Part shown: positions 20,621-28,537 of the stretch, piece by piece
How positions within the stretch are numbered: position 1 is the first letter of the stretch
How the letters are laid out: every line of letters begins with the position of its first letter
Assembly (NCBI GenBank): GCA_021846325.1
Contig: JAJZBX010000007.1
Location: 1-64,000 of the forward strand
Reading direction: 5' to 3'
Length of the DNA stretch: 64,000 bases
Origin: Actinomycetes bacterium
GTDB lineage: Bacteria > Actinomycetota > Acidimicrobiia > Acidimicrobiales > RAAP-2
The notes under the pieces: model-generated
What the model saw: the letters and a program-made list of their open reading frames with translations, nothing else
Told to the model about the DNA's origin: nothing
Database searches by the model: none
Position numbers and translations under genes: made by a program

Positions 20621-20652
20621 TACGCCTCCACCAACGGAGTTTGCCGAAGGGG
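20621..20652 (-). repeat. right terminal inverted repeat
   Basis: Reverse complement of the left repeat with two mismatches; located 36 bp before the chosen tnpB start. Confidence 0.85.
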
Positions 20653-20660
20653 GAAGGTTC
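20653..20660. repeat. target-site duplication, right copy
   Basis: GAAGGTTC, identical to 19155-19162. Confidence 0.8.
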
Positions 20661-20798
20661 ATCTCGCGGCCACGTCGAAGTCGGGTGGCCATCACCTTGC
20701 GGTAACCCTCGTTCCCTAGCGTGAGCCCGTGGCCGCCACCGTCGTTCGCTCTCCCTCGACCCGCGCGTGGCCGGCCGCACCCCCGATGCGGAGCCGCC

Positions 20799-21488
20799 GT
20801 GGTCGATCGTGAGCGACGCGCCGTCGTGCTCGTCGTCGAGGACGAGGTCAGCTACCAGGACGCCCTGGCGGTCGGCCTGGCCGCCGAGGGATTCGTCGTG
20901 CTCGGCGCCGCGTCACTGGGCGAGGCCCGCGAACTCCTCGCGCGCGCCACGCCGGACCTCGTACTGCTCGACGTGATGCTGCCCGACGGCTCGGGCCTCG
21001 ACTTCTGTCGCGAAGTGCGCGACACGCGCACGCCGGTGATCATGGTGACCGCTCGCACCAGCGAACTCGACGTGGTGCTCGGTCTGGAGATCGGGGCGGC
21101 CGACTACGTCACCAAGCCCTACCGACTGCGCGAGCTCGTCGCACGCATGCGCGCGGTGCTTCGCCGCCCGACGGTTGCCCCCGACGCCGATCGGATCACC
21201 GTCGGCGACCTCGACATCGACCTGGTTGGTCGCACCGTGACCAAGGGCGCGTCGACGCTCGCGCTCAGTCGCAAGGAGTTCGACCTACTCGCCCTCTTCA
21301 GCAGCCACCTCGGGCAGGTCGTCACCCGCGAGGTGTGCCTTGACGCGCTCTGGTGGGGACTCGACCTCGCCGACACGCGTACCCTCGACACCCACGTCAA
21401 GCGCCTTCGCCAGAAGATCGAGGACGACCCGCCGCGTCCGCGCCACCTGGTGACGGTGCGCGGTGTCGGCTTTCGCTTCGACAGTTGA
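20799..21488 (+). CDS. orphan OmpR/PhoB-family response regulator
   Basis: A 229-aa regulator. Receiver domain: acidic pair in LVVEDEVS, phosphoacceptor Asp in LVLLDVMLPDG, then VTART and KPYRLREL. C-terminal winged helix: LSRKEFDLLALF and LDTHVKRLRQKIED with VRGVGFRFD. It resembles RegX3-type proteins. The GTG at 20799 has GGAG upstream; the longer frame has no receiver similarity. No histidine kinase gene is adjacent, and the TnpB element lies 140 bp upstream, where a partner or promoter could have been. Confidence 0.88.
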   Translation: MVDRERRAVVLVVEDEVSYQDALAVGLAAEGFVVLGAASLGEARELLARATPDLVLLDVMLPDGSGLDFCREVRDTRTPVIMVTARTSELDVVLGLEIGAADYVTKPYRLRELVARMRAVLRRPTVAPDADRITVGDLDIDLVGRTVTKGASTLALSRKEFDLLALFSSHLGQVVTREVCLDALWWGLDLADTRTLDTHVKRLRQKIEDDPPRPRHLVTVRGVGFRFDS

Positions 21489-21491
21489 GGC

Positions 21492-21497
21492 TAGGTT
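21492..21497 (+). promoter_or_regulatory. -10 hexamer TAGGTT, leaderless peroxiredoxin transcript
   Basis: TAGGTT starts just after the regulator stop and ends seven bases before the ATG at 21505; no Shine-Dalgarno is present. Confidence 0.45.
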
Positions 21498-21504
21498 CCA
21501 GAAT

Positions 21505-21957
21505 ATGGAACCCGGCGACCTCGCGCCCGACTTCACCCTGCTCGACCAACACGGCGTCGAGCGCAACCTGGCGGCGCTCGCGGCGAACGGACCAGTGGTG
21601 CTCTTCTTCTACCCCGCCGCCCTCACGAGGGGCTGCACGGCCGAGAGCTGCCACTTTCGCGACCTCGCGGCCGAGTTCGCGGCCCTCGACGCACAGCGCG
21701 TCGGCATTTCGATGGACGACGTCGCCAAACAGGCGGCCTTTGACGCCGCGAACCACCTCGACTACCCCCTGCTCGCCGACGTCGGCGGGCGCGTCGCGCG
21801 CGCCTACGGCGTCAAGCGCGGCCTCGACGTGCTTCGGGTTCGGCGCACCACCTTCGTGATCGATCCTGACCTCAAGGTGCTCGAGGTCTTCGCCAGCGAG
21901 CTCCACATGGCCGCCCACGCCGATCGCGCCCTGGCGGTGCTGGCGACGCGGGGCTGA
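21505..21957 (+). CDS. peroxiredoxin, PrxQ/BCP type
   Basis: A 150-aa thiol peroxidase reducing hydrogen peroxide and organic peroxides in the cytoplasm with thioredoxin as likely donor. The peroxidatic Cys sits in LTRGCTAESC, with a second Cys five residues on, the atypical 2-Cys PrxQ arrangement. Core motifs PGDLAPDFTLLDQHG and VVLFFYPAALT are present. The ATG at 21505 begins the conserved N-terminus; a longer frame would overlap the regulator gene. It follows the orphan regulator by 16 bases and converges on the E2 gene. Confidence 0.9.
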   Translation: MEPGDLAPDFTLLDQHGVERNLAALAANGPVVLFFYPAALTRGCTAESCHFRDLAAEFAALDAQRVGISMDDVAKQAAFDAANHLDYPLLADVGGRVARAYGVKRGLDVLRVRRTTFVIDPDLKVLEVFASELHMAAHADRALAVLATRG

Positions 21958-23316
21958 CTAGGCCCCAACGAGGTACGGAGCCGGATCCGCGACGAAGCGG
22001 CCCACGTGGGCAATGGCCGCCGAGGCGAGCGCACCGTCGATCTGACGATGATCGAACGACATCGACAGGTCCACCGTGTAGCGTGCGACGACCTCGTCGC
22101 CCACGACCCACGGGCGCTTGGCCACCTGTCCGACCGCGACAATGGCGCCGGTTCCCGGTGGCAGGATGGCGACCGCGCCGTCCACGGCGAACGGTCCCAC
22201 GTTGGTGATCGAGAGCGTCGTGTGGGCCATCGCCTCCGGCGTCGTCGTGCCGGCGCGGGCGACGTCGACGAGTTCGTTGAGCGCCACCGCCATCGCGCGC
22301 AGGTCCAGGGCGTCGGCCCCCTTGATGTTGGGCACGATCAGACCGCGGGCCGTGTTGGCGGCGATTCCGAGGTTGACCCGACGTCGAACCACGACCTCCT
22401 GGGCCACCGCGTCGAAGCTCGAGTTGAGGCCGGGGTAGGTACGCGCCGCGTCACAGACCGCGAGCGCCACGATGGTGAGCGGCGACAGCCGCACGCCGGC
22501 CAGGGCCGGCCGCTGACGCAGGCCGTCGAGCAGCGCTACCGTGCCCGTGGCGTCGACGCGCACCCACACCGCGGCGTGGGGCGCCCCGAAGGCGCTCTGG
22601 GTCATCGCGTCGGCCATCGAGCGAAGAACCCCGCGCACCGCGATGCGCTCCTCGAGAGGACCGGTCGCCCACGACTCGAGCTCGCGGCCGGCGAACCGCG
22701 TCGTCGCCCCGGCGCCGATCGGCGCGGGGGGGGCGGTGACGGCCGGCACGCCGTCGGCGGACGACGGTGGTGGTGTGCCGGCCAGGGCGCGCGTCACGTC
22801 GTCGCGCGTGATCAGGCCGTCGGGCCCCGTCGCGCGCACGTCGGCGATATCGAGGCCGTGCTGCTTGGCGTAGAGGCGCACCGGGGGCGTCGAACGCGGC
22901 GCGCGCAGGGGCGTCGATGGCGCGCTGGCGGAGCTCGTCGAGGCGCTCACCACTCGACGCCGACGGCGCGTGACAACGACGTCGTCGTCGTCGGCCACCC
23001 CGTAGCCCACCAGCACCGCCGTGCGACCGGTCGGGGCCGCGGACTCCACGACGGCCGGCGCGGCCGGTGTCGTCGATCCCGTCTCGATCTCGACCAGCGG
23101 GGCGCCGACCGCCATCACGTCGCCCACCTCGCCGTGCAACGCGGTCACCGTTCCCGCGTAGGGACTCGGCAGCTCCACGGTGGCCTTGGCGGTCTCGATG
23201 TCGACCAGCGGCTGGTTGAGCACCACGACGTCGCCGACCGCCACCTTCCAGGCGACGATCTCGGCCTCCACGAGGCCCTCGCCGACGTCGGGCAGTTCGA
23301 AGATCGCGCCACTCAC
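21958..23316 (-). CDS. 2-oxoacid dehydrogenase E2 (dihydrolipoyl acyltransferase)
   Basis: A 452-aa core protein of a pyruvate or branched-chain 2-oxoacid dehydrogenase complex, transferring the acyl group to CoA. Domains: one lipoyl domain (lipoyl Lys in DIETAKATVELPSP, about residue 44), a linker, the E1/E3-binding domain (VRLYAKQHGLDIADV...GLITRDDV, about 145-180), then the catalytic domain ending in MSFDHRQIDG, which carries the active-site His and Asp. The ATG overlaps the E1beta stop (ATGA). No E3 gene is in the window. Confidence 0.92.
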   Translation of the reverse strand: MSGAIFELPDVGEGLVEAEIVAWKVAVGDVVVLNQPLVDIETAKATVELPSPYAGTVTALHGEVGDVMAVGAPLVEIETGSTTPAAPAVVESAAPTGRTAVLVGYGVADDDDVVVTRRRRRVVSASTSSASAPSTPLRAPRSTPPVRLYAKQHGLDIADVRATGPDGLITRDDVTRALAGTPPPSSADGVPAVTAPPAPIGAGATTRFAGRELESWATGPLEERIAVRGVLRSMADAMTQSAFGAPHAAVWVRVDATGTVALLDGLRQRPALAGVRLSPLTIVALAVCDAARTYPGLNSSFDAVAQEVVVRRRVNLGIAANTARGLIVPNIKGADALDLRAMAVALNELVDVARAGTTTPEAMAHTTLSITNVGPFAVDGAVAILPPGTGAIVAVGQVAKRPWVVGDEVVARYTVDLSMSFDHRQIDGALASAAIAHVGRFVADPAPYLVGA

Positions 23317-24299
23317 TGATCGAACTCCATCACGCGGTCCACGGCGTCGAGCACTCGATCCACACTCGGACGATAGGCGTCCTCAATGCGCGACGGCGGG
23401 TAGGGAACGTGATAGGCGCTGACCCGCGTGGCCGGCGCGCGTAGCGCATAGAAGCAGCGCTCGGCGAGCGTCGCCGCGATCTCGGAGCCGACCGACGCGC
23501 TCGGCGGCGCCTCTTGGACCACTACCAGCCGGCCGGTCTTGTCGAGCGACTGGGCCATCGTGTCGATGTCGAGGGGCGAGAGGCCGCGCGCGTCGATCAC
23601 CTCGAGCGAGCGGCCCTCGCCGGCGGCCACCTCGGCGGCGCGCAGGCACGTCTTGACCATGGCGCCGTAGGCGACGACGGTCACGTCGGTGCCCTCGCGG
23701 CGAACAACGGCGTCGAAGAGGCCGTTCGGTGGCCGGTCGAGATCAACCTCGCCCTTCTCCCAGTACCGGCTCTTGGGCTCACAAAAGATGATCGGGTCAT
23801 CGTGCTCGACGGCTTGCTGGATCATCCAGTAGGCGTCGTTCGGCGTGGAGCAGGCGACCACGCGCAGACCCGCGGTGTGCACGAAGTAGGCCTCGGGGCT
23901 CTCCGAGTGGTGCTCGATCGCGCCGATCCCACCCTGGAAGGGCAAGCGAATGACCAGCCCCATCGTGTAGACCCCGTCGGAGCGCTTGCGCAACTTGGCC
24001 ACCTGGGAGACGATCTGGTCGAAGGCCGGGTAGACGAACCCGTCGAACTGGATCTCGACCACGGTGCGGTAGCCGCGGATGGCCAGTCCGACCGCCGTGC
24101 CCACGATCGCCGACTCGGCGAGGGGCGCGTCGATGACGCGGTCCTCGCCGAAGTCCTTCTGGAGTCCGTCGGTGATGCGAAAGACGCCGCCGAGCTTGCC
24201 GATGTCCTCGCCCATTAGCAGGACCTTCTTGTCCTTCTCCATCGCTCGGCGCAGCCCCTCGTTCAGGGCGCGGGCCATCGTCATCGTCTGGGTCGTCAC
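23313..24299 (-). CDS. 2-oxoacid dehydrogenase E1 beta subunit
   Basis: A 328-aa subunit completing the thiamine-diphosphate site with E1alpha. It begins TMARALNEGLRRAMEKDKKV, followed by LMGEDIGKLGGVFRITDGL and APLAESAIVGTAVGLA, and has the C-terminal transketolase fold with RLVVVQEAPPSASVGSEI. The GTG at 24299 is chosen because it overlaps the E1alpha stop (GTGA); the open frame extends further but belongs to E1alpha's shadow. Branched-chain and pyruvate substrates cannot be told apart from sequence alone. Confidence 0.92.
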   Translation of the reverse strand: MTTQTMTMARALNEGLRRAMEKDKKVLLMGEDIGKLGGVFRITDGLQKDFGEDRVIDAPLAESAIVGTAVGLAIRGYRTVVEIQFDGFVYPAFDQIVSQVAKLRKRSDGVYTMGLVIRLPFQGGIGAIEHHSESPEAYFVHTAGLRVVACSTPNDAYWMIQQAVEHDDPIIFCEPKSRYWEKGEVDLDRPPNGLFDAVVRREGTDVTVVAYGAMVKTCLRAAEVAAGEGRSLEVIDARGLSPLDIDTMAQSLDKTGRLVVVQEAPPSASVGSEIAATLAERCFYALRAPATRVSAYHVPYPPSRIEDAYRPSVDRVLDAVDRVMEFDQ

Positions 24300-25360
24300 G
24301 CTCGTCCGCCGATACCTAGCTCGACGAGCTCGCGGCGACCCGCGTCGACCAACGGGTGCGGCTCGGCGTAGACGTGGTCGAACATCGACTGGGGATCCGG
24401 GCCGTCCATCGCCAGCACGTCTTCGCGCAGCTGCAGCGCGAGCGCCTCGGCCTGCGCGCCAATCTCGTCGAAGGTCGCGCGGGGCACGCCGTGCTCGCGC
24501 ACGAGCAGGGCCTTGACCCGCTCGATCGGATCGCGGTGGCGCCACACCTCGACCTCGGCGTCCACGCGGTAGCGCGTGGGGTCGTCGGACGTGGTGTGCG
24601 CGCCCATGCGGTAGGTGTAGGCCTCGATCAGCGTGGGGCCCCCGCCGGTGCGCGCACGATCCAGGGCGCGGCGGGCCACCTCGTACATCGCGAGCACGTC
24701 GTTGCCGTCCACGCGCACCCCGGGGAAGCCGAAGCCGTGCGCGCGGTGGTAGAGCGGAATCTTGGTCTGCAGCGACGCCGGCTCCGAGATCGCCCACTGG
24801 TTGTTCTGCAGCACGAAGACCACCGGCGCGCTGAACGACGCCGCCCACACGAAGGACTCGAGCACGTCACCCTGGCTCGACGCACCGTCGCCGAAGAAGG
24901 TCATGACCGCCTCCTCGGCCCCGTCGCGCTGGATGCCCATCGCGTAGCCAACGGCGTGCAGCGTCTGGTCGCCCAGCACGACCGTCGGCAGCGAGTGACG
25001 GTAGCGCTGGGGATCCCAGCCGCCGGTCGTCGTCGCGCGAAAGATGCGCAGCATGTCCTTGGGCGGCACGCCTCGGGTCCAGGCGATGCCGTGCTCGCGG
25101 TAGCTCGGAAAGGTGAAGTCCGACGGCGCCAGGGCCCGTCCGGCCCCGATCTGGGCCGCCTCTTGACCCTGCAGCGGCGCCCACAACGCGAGCTGGCCCT
25201 GGCGCTGCAGGGACGTCGACTCGTTGCAGAGCCGTCGCACGATCACCATGTCGCGGTAGAAGCTGAGGATCTCGTCGTGGGTGAGCGAACTGTCGTAGTC
25301 GGGGTGTTCAACCCGCTCGCCCTCGGGGCTGAGTAGCTGCACCAGCTCGTCACCGATCAT
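24296..25360 (-). CDS. 2-oxoacid dehydrogenase E1 alpha subunit
   Basis: A 354-aa thiamine-diphosphate decarboxylase subunit. The cofactor motif is GDGASSQGDVLESF followed by VFVLQNNQWAIS; further landmarks are FPSYREHGIAWTRG and YTYRMGAHTTSDDPTRYR, the phosphorylation-loop region of the family. The ATG at 25360 is preceded by a strong GAAGGAGGT. It is the first gene of the coupled E1alpha-E1beta-E2 operon and is divergent from the MFS gene over 52 bases. Confidence 0.92.
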   Translation of the reverse strand: MIGDELVQLLSPEGERVEHPDYDSSLTHDEILSFYRDMVIVRRLCNESTSLQRQGQLALWAPLQGQEAAQIGAGRALAPSDFTFPSYREHGIAWTRGVPPKDMLRIFRATTTGGWDPQRYRHSLPTVVLGDQTLHAVGYAMGIQRDGAEEAVMTFFGDGASSQGDVLESFVWAASFSAPVVFVLQNNQWAISEPASLQTKIPLYHRAHGFGFPGVRVDGNDVLAMYEVARRALDRARTGGGPTLIEAYTYRMGAHTTSDDPTRYRVDAEVEVWRHRDPIERVKALLVREHGVPRATFDEIGAQAEALALQLREDVLAMDGPDPQSMFDHVYAEPHPLVDAGRRELVELGIGGRA

Positions 25361-25400
25361 CGAACCTCCTTCAACCCGGCCCTTCGCAACCATAGTCCCG

Positions 25401-25406
25401 TACCAT
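25401..25406 (+). promoter_or_regulatory. -10 hexamer TACCAT, leaderless MFS transcript
   Basis: TACCAT ends six bases before the ATG at 25413, with no Shine-Dalgarno between. Confidence 0.5.
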
Positions 25407-25412
25407 AAACGG

Positions 25413-26651
25413 ATGCCTCGGCTCATGGTGGACGTCGGTCCCCTGCGACGTCACCGCGACTTGCGCCTGCTCATCGCTGGTCAGTTCGTCTCGTTGCTCG
25501 GTAGCAACCTCACGGTGGTCGCCGTGCCGTACCAGGTCTACCGCGAGACCCACTCGAGCCTCTGGGTCGGCGTCGCGAGCCTGCTGCAGCTGCCCCTGCT
25601 CATCGCCGGCTCGCTGTGGGGTGGCGCCTTCGGTGATCGCTACGACCGGCGAACGCTCTTCGTTGCGAGCTCGGTCGTGCTCGGCCTGCTCAGCGTCGCC
25701 CTCGCGCTCAACGCCAGCACCTCGCGTACGCACTTCGTAGCGCTCCTCGTCCTCGCGGCGCTCGCCGCGGGCGCCGGCGGCTTCGCCGGACCGGTTCGCA
25801 CGGCGACCATCCCCCTGCTCGTCGACGCCGACGAGCTGGTGTCGGCGTACTCGGTGAACCAGGTGATCGTCAACGTCGCGGCGATCCTCGGCGCGGCGAT
25901 CGCCGGCGTGCTGCTCGCCGCGGTGGGCCTCGATTCGTGTTACTGGATCGACGCCGCCACCTTCGGCGTGCTCGCGATCGCGACGGCGTTCATGGCCTCG
26001 ATTCCGCCGAGCGGCCTCCACGACGGCGTCGCGGTGCTGCGCGCCATCCGCGACGGGTTCACCTACGTGCGCCGCAACCCCATCACCCAGGCCGTCTACC
26101 TCATCGACCTCAACGCGATGGTCTTTGGCCTACCGCGAGCCCTCTTCCCGGCGGTCGCGCTCACCCTCTACCACGGCGGCACCCGGGTGCTGGGTCTGCT
26201 CTACGCAGCCCCGGGCGTGGGCGCCCTCGCGATGGCCCTCGTCACCGGCTGGATCGCGCGAGTCAACCGACGTGGTCGCCTCGTCGTGCTCGTGGTGATG
26301 GCCTGGGGTGGCGCGATGGCGCTCTTCGGGCTCGTCCACGTGGCCTGGGTGGGGCTCGTCTGTCTCGCGGTCGCCGGCGCGACCGACGTCATCTCGACCG
26401 TGCTGCGCAACACGATCCTCCAGGGGGCCATCACCGACGAGTACCGCAGTCGCATCTCGGCCATCCAGCTGGCCGTGGTGACCGGTGGCCCGCGACTCGG
26501 CGACCTCGAGTCGGGCGCGGTCGCGACACTCGTGTCGACGGAGTTCTCGATCGTGTCGGGTGGGCTCGCCTGTATCGTCGGCGCCCTGTTACTCGTGCGC
26601 TGGCGCCCGTCCTTCTGGGGCGACCGCGGGCCGCGAGCGCACGACCAGTGA
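25413..26651 (+). CDS. MFS exporter, EntS/MFS_3 type
   Basis: A 412-aa inner-membrane protein with about twelve hydrophobic helices. The start LRRHRDLRLLIAGQFVSLLG and loop GAFGDRYDRRTLFV (the A-motif) match the EntS-like exporter group, which includes siderophore and drug exporters. Substrate unknown. Its last 63 bases overlap the 3' end of rlmN on the other strand. A leaderless start is likely. Confidence 0.82.
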   Translation: MPRLMVDVGPLRRHRDLRLLIAGQFVSLLGSNLTVVAVPYQVYRETHSSLWVGVASLLQLPLLIAGSLWGGAFGDRYDRRTLFVASSVVLGLLSVALALNASTSRTHFVALLVLAALAAGAGGFAGPVRTATIPLLVDADELVSAYSVNQVIVNVAAILGAAIAGVLLAAVGLDSCYWIDAATFGVLAIATAFMASIPPSGLHDGVAVLRAIRDGFTYVRRNPITQAVYLIDLNAMVFGLPRALFPAVALTLYHGGTRVLGLLYAAPGVGALAMALVTGWIARVNRRGRLVVLVVMAWGGAMALFGLVHVAWVGLVCLAVAGATDVISTVLRNTILQGAITDEYRSRISAIQLAVVTGGPRLGDLESGAVATLVSTEFSIVSGGLACIVGALLLVRWRPSFWGDRGPRAHDQ

Positions 26652-27665
26652 ACGTCGAGCGTTGGTGACCGCGGCCAGCTGGCCGCAGGCCGCCTCGATC
26701 GAACGACCGCGGGTGTTGCGCACCGTGGCGTTCACGCCCCGAGCGATCAGTCCGTCGCGAAAGGCCCCCACCCGCTCGGGTGACGATCCGCGCACGAGGT
26801 AGCCCGGCGTCGGATTGAGCGGGATGAGGTTGACGTGGGCGCGCAGTCCCGACGCGTAGGCGACGAGCTCGTCGCGCGCCCGGTCGGTGTCGTTGACGCC
26901 GTCGATCAGCGCCCACTCGAAGCTGAGTCGTCGTCCGGTGGCGCCAATCCACGTCTCGCAGGCCTCGTAGAGCCGCTGGAGCGGGTAGCGGCGATTGAGC
27001 GGCACCAGCGAATCGCGCGTCTCGTCGTTCGCGGCGTGCAGGCTCACCGCGAGGGTGAGCGGCAGCCCTTCGCGGGCCAGCCGCTCGATGCCGGGCACCA
27101 CCCCCACGGTCGACACGGTGAGGTGGCGTGCGCTGAGCCCACGCGCCTCGTGCAGGCGCCGCACGACCTCGACGGTCACCGGGTAGTTCGCCAGGGGCTC
27201 ACCCATCCCCATGAAGACGACGTTGGACAGGCGCCGCGGCGCCGCCGACCACGTCGCCACGAGCACCTGCTCGACGACCTCGCCCACGCTGAGCTGGCGG
27301 GTGAAGCCCGCCTGGCCGGTCGCGCAGAACGTGCAGCCCATGGCGCAGCCGGCCTGGCTCGACACGCAGACCGTCACGCGATCCCGGTAGACCATCAACA
27401 CGGTCTCGATCGTGGCGCCGTCGGCGAGTTCGAAGACCCACTTGCGCGTCGCGCCGTGCTCACTGGCGACGTCGGCGCGCGCGCGCAGCGACGGGGCAAA
27501 CCGTTCGGCGAGGCTCGAGCGCAGCCGGGCGGGCACCGTCGTGACCTCGGCGAGCGGTCGTCCCTCGACCCAGATGCCTCGCCACAGCTGGTCGACCCGA
27601 TAGCGAGGCTCGCCGTCGAGCAGGTCGGCCAGCCCCGCGCGATCGAGGTCGTAGAGCGAAACCAC
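26589..27665 (-). CDS. rlmN: dual-specificity RNA methyltransferase RlmN
   Basis: A 358-aa radical-SAM enzyme methylating C2 of A2503 in 23S rRNA and A37 of some tRNAs. The cluster motif is CAMGCTFC, with the SAM-binding GMGEPLANY and the C-terminal VRNTRGRSIEAACGQL that carries the methyl-accepting Cys. The N-terminal domain (YRVDQLWRGIW) is present. The GTG start has a TAGCGT hexamer six bases upstream and no Shine-Dalgarno. The C-terminal tail runs about 30 residues past the usual end, into the overlap with the MFS gene. Confidence 0.93.
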   Translation of the reverse strand: MVSLYDLDRAGLADLLDGEPRYRVDQLWRGIWVEGRPLAEVTTVPARLRSSLAERFAPSLRARADVASEHGATRKWVFELADGATIETVLMVYRDRVTVCVSSQAGCAMGCTFCATGQAGFTRQLSVGEVVEQVLVATWSAAPRRLSNVVFMGMGEPLANYPVTVEVVRRLHEARGLSARHLTVSTVGVVPGIERLAREGLPLTLAVSLHAANDETRDSLVPLNRRYPLQRLYEACETWIGATGRRLSFEWALIDGVNDTDRARDELVAYASGLRAHVNLIPLNPTPGYLVRGSSPERVGAFRDGLIARGVNATVRNTRGRSIEAACGQLAAVTNARRSLVVRSRPAVAPEGRAPAHE

Positions 27666-27671
27666 GGCACC

Positions 27672-27677
27672 ACGCTA
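27672..27677 (-). promoter_or_regulatory. -10 hexamer TAGCGT, leaderless rlmN transcript
   Basis: TAGCGT on the minus strand ends six bases before the GTG at 27665. Confidence 0.5.
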
Positions 27678-27757
27678 GGCGACCAATCAAGGCGGTCCGC
27701 GATCTCTGCTTGACTCGAGAGTGGCACCAGCACGGGCCACGAGTCGAGGAGACCCCC

Positions 27758-28534
27758 ATGGAACTGCACAACACATCGGCGCTCGTCACCGGCGGCGCCT
27801 CCGGCCTCGGCGAGGCCACGGTACGCGCGCTCAGCGCCCGCGGCGCGCGGGTCGTCGTGGTCGACCTCAACGACGAACGTGGTCGCGCCATCGCCGACGA
27901 GGTGGGTGGCGCGTACGCGCACTGTGACGTGACCGACACGCCACAGGTGATCGCCGCGGTCGAGGCCGCCGCGGCCATGGCGCCGCTCTGGTCGGTGGTC
28001 AACTGCGCGGGCATCGGGTGGGCGACGCGTACCATCGGCAAGGACGGCGAGTACGCCTCGGCCCACGACCTCGACCTCTACCGCAAGGTGATCGAGATCA
28101 ACCTCATCGGCACCTTCAACGTCTGTCGGTTGGCGGCCACCAAGATGAGTCACCACGAACCCGACGTCGACGGATTACGCGGGGCCATCGTGAATACCGC
28201 CTCGGTGGCCGCCGAGGACGGCCAGATCGGTCAGGTCGCCTACTCGTCATCCAAGGGCGGCATCGTAGGACTGACGCTGCCGCTCGCGCGCGACCTCGCC
28301 GCCATTGGCGTGCGGGCGAACTGCATTCTGCCCGGCCTGATCGACACGCCGATCTACGGCACCGGCCCCCAGTCCGACGAGTTCAAGGCCCGCCTCGGGG
28401 CCGGCGTGCTCTTCCCAAAGCGCCTCGGCTACGCCAGCGAGTTCGCCTCGCTCGCCGTGGAGCTGCTCACCAACAGCTACATGAACGCCGAGTCGGTGCG
28501 CATCGATGCGGGCATCCGCATGGCGCCCAAATAG
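27758..28534 (+). CDS. short-chain dehydrogenase (3-hydroxyacyl-CoA dehydrogenase type II-like)
   Basis: A 258-aa NAD(P)-dependent oxidoreductase. Cofactor motif TGGASGLG, then NCAGIG; catalytic Ser in VNTASVAAEDGQIGQ and the YSSSK motif. VNTASVAA...GQIGQ and the LPGLIDTP turn are typical of type II 3-hydroxyacyl-CoA dehydrogenases, which suggests a beta-oxidation role, though SDR substrates are hard to predict. The ATG at 27758 has GAGGAG upstream. It converges on the ABC permease with three bases between the stops. Confidence 0.85.
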   Translation: MELHNTSALVTGGASGLGEATVRALSARGARVVVVDLNDERGRAIADEVGGAYAHCDVTDTPQVIAAVEAAAAMAPLWSVVNCAGIGWATRTIGKDGEYASAHDLDLYRKVIEINLIGTFNVCRLAATKMSHHEPDVDGLRGAIVNTASVAAEDGQIGQVAYSSSKGGIVGLTLPLARDLAAIGVRANCILPGLIDTPIYGTGPQSDEFKARLGAGVLFPKRLGYASEFASLAVELLTNSYMNAESVRIDAGIRMAPK

Positions 28535-28537
28535 TCC

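Larger units (their letters stand above)
19163..20652. mobile_element. TnpB-only insertion element with terminal inverted repeats
   Basis: A 1,490-bp element bounded by 32-bp terminal inverted repeats (30 of 32 identical, outer 24 perfect) and flanked by an 8-bp direct repeat. Its only gene is tnpB; neither an HUH TnpA nor a DDE transposase is inside. IS200/IS605 and IS607 elements normally lack terminal inverted repeats and do not make 8-bp duplications, so the ends suggest movement by a DDE-type transposase acting in trans. It inserted one codon-width after the repeat-protein gene. Confidence 0.8.

Noticed and set aside
20586..20780. N-terminal extension of TnpB
   Set aside because: It crosses the terminal inverted repeat and the target duplication, so it cannot belong to the mobile gene; no similarity to TnpB there.
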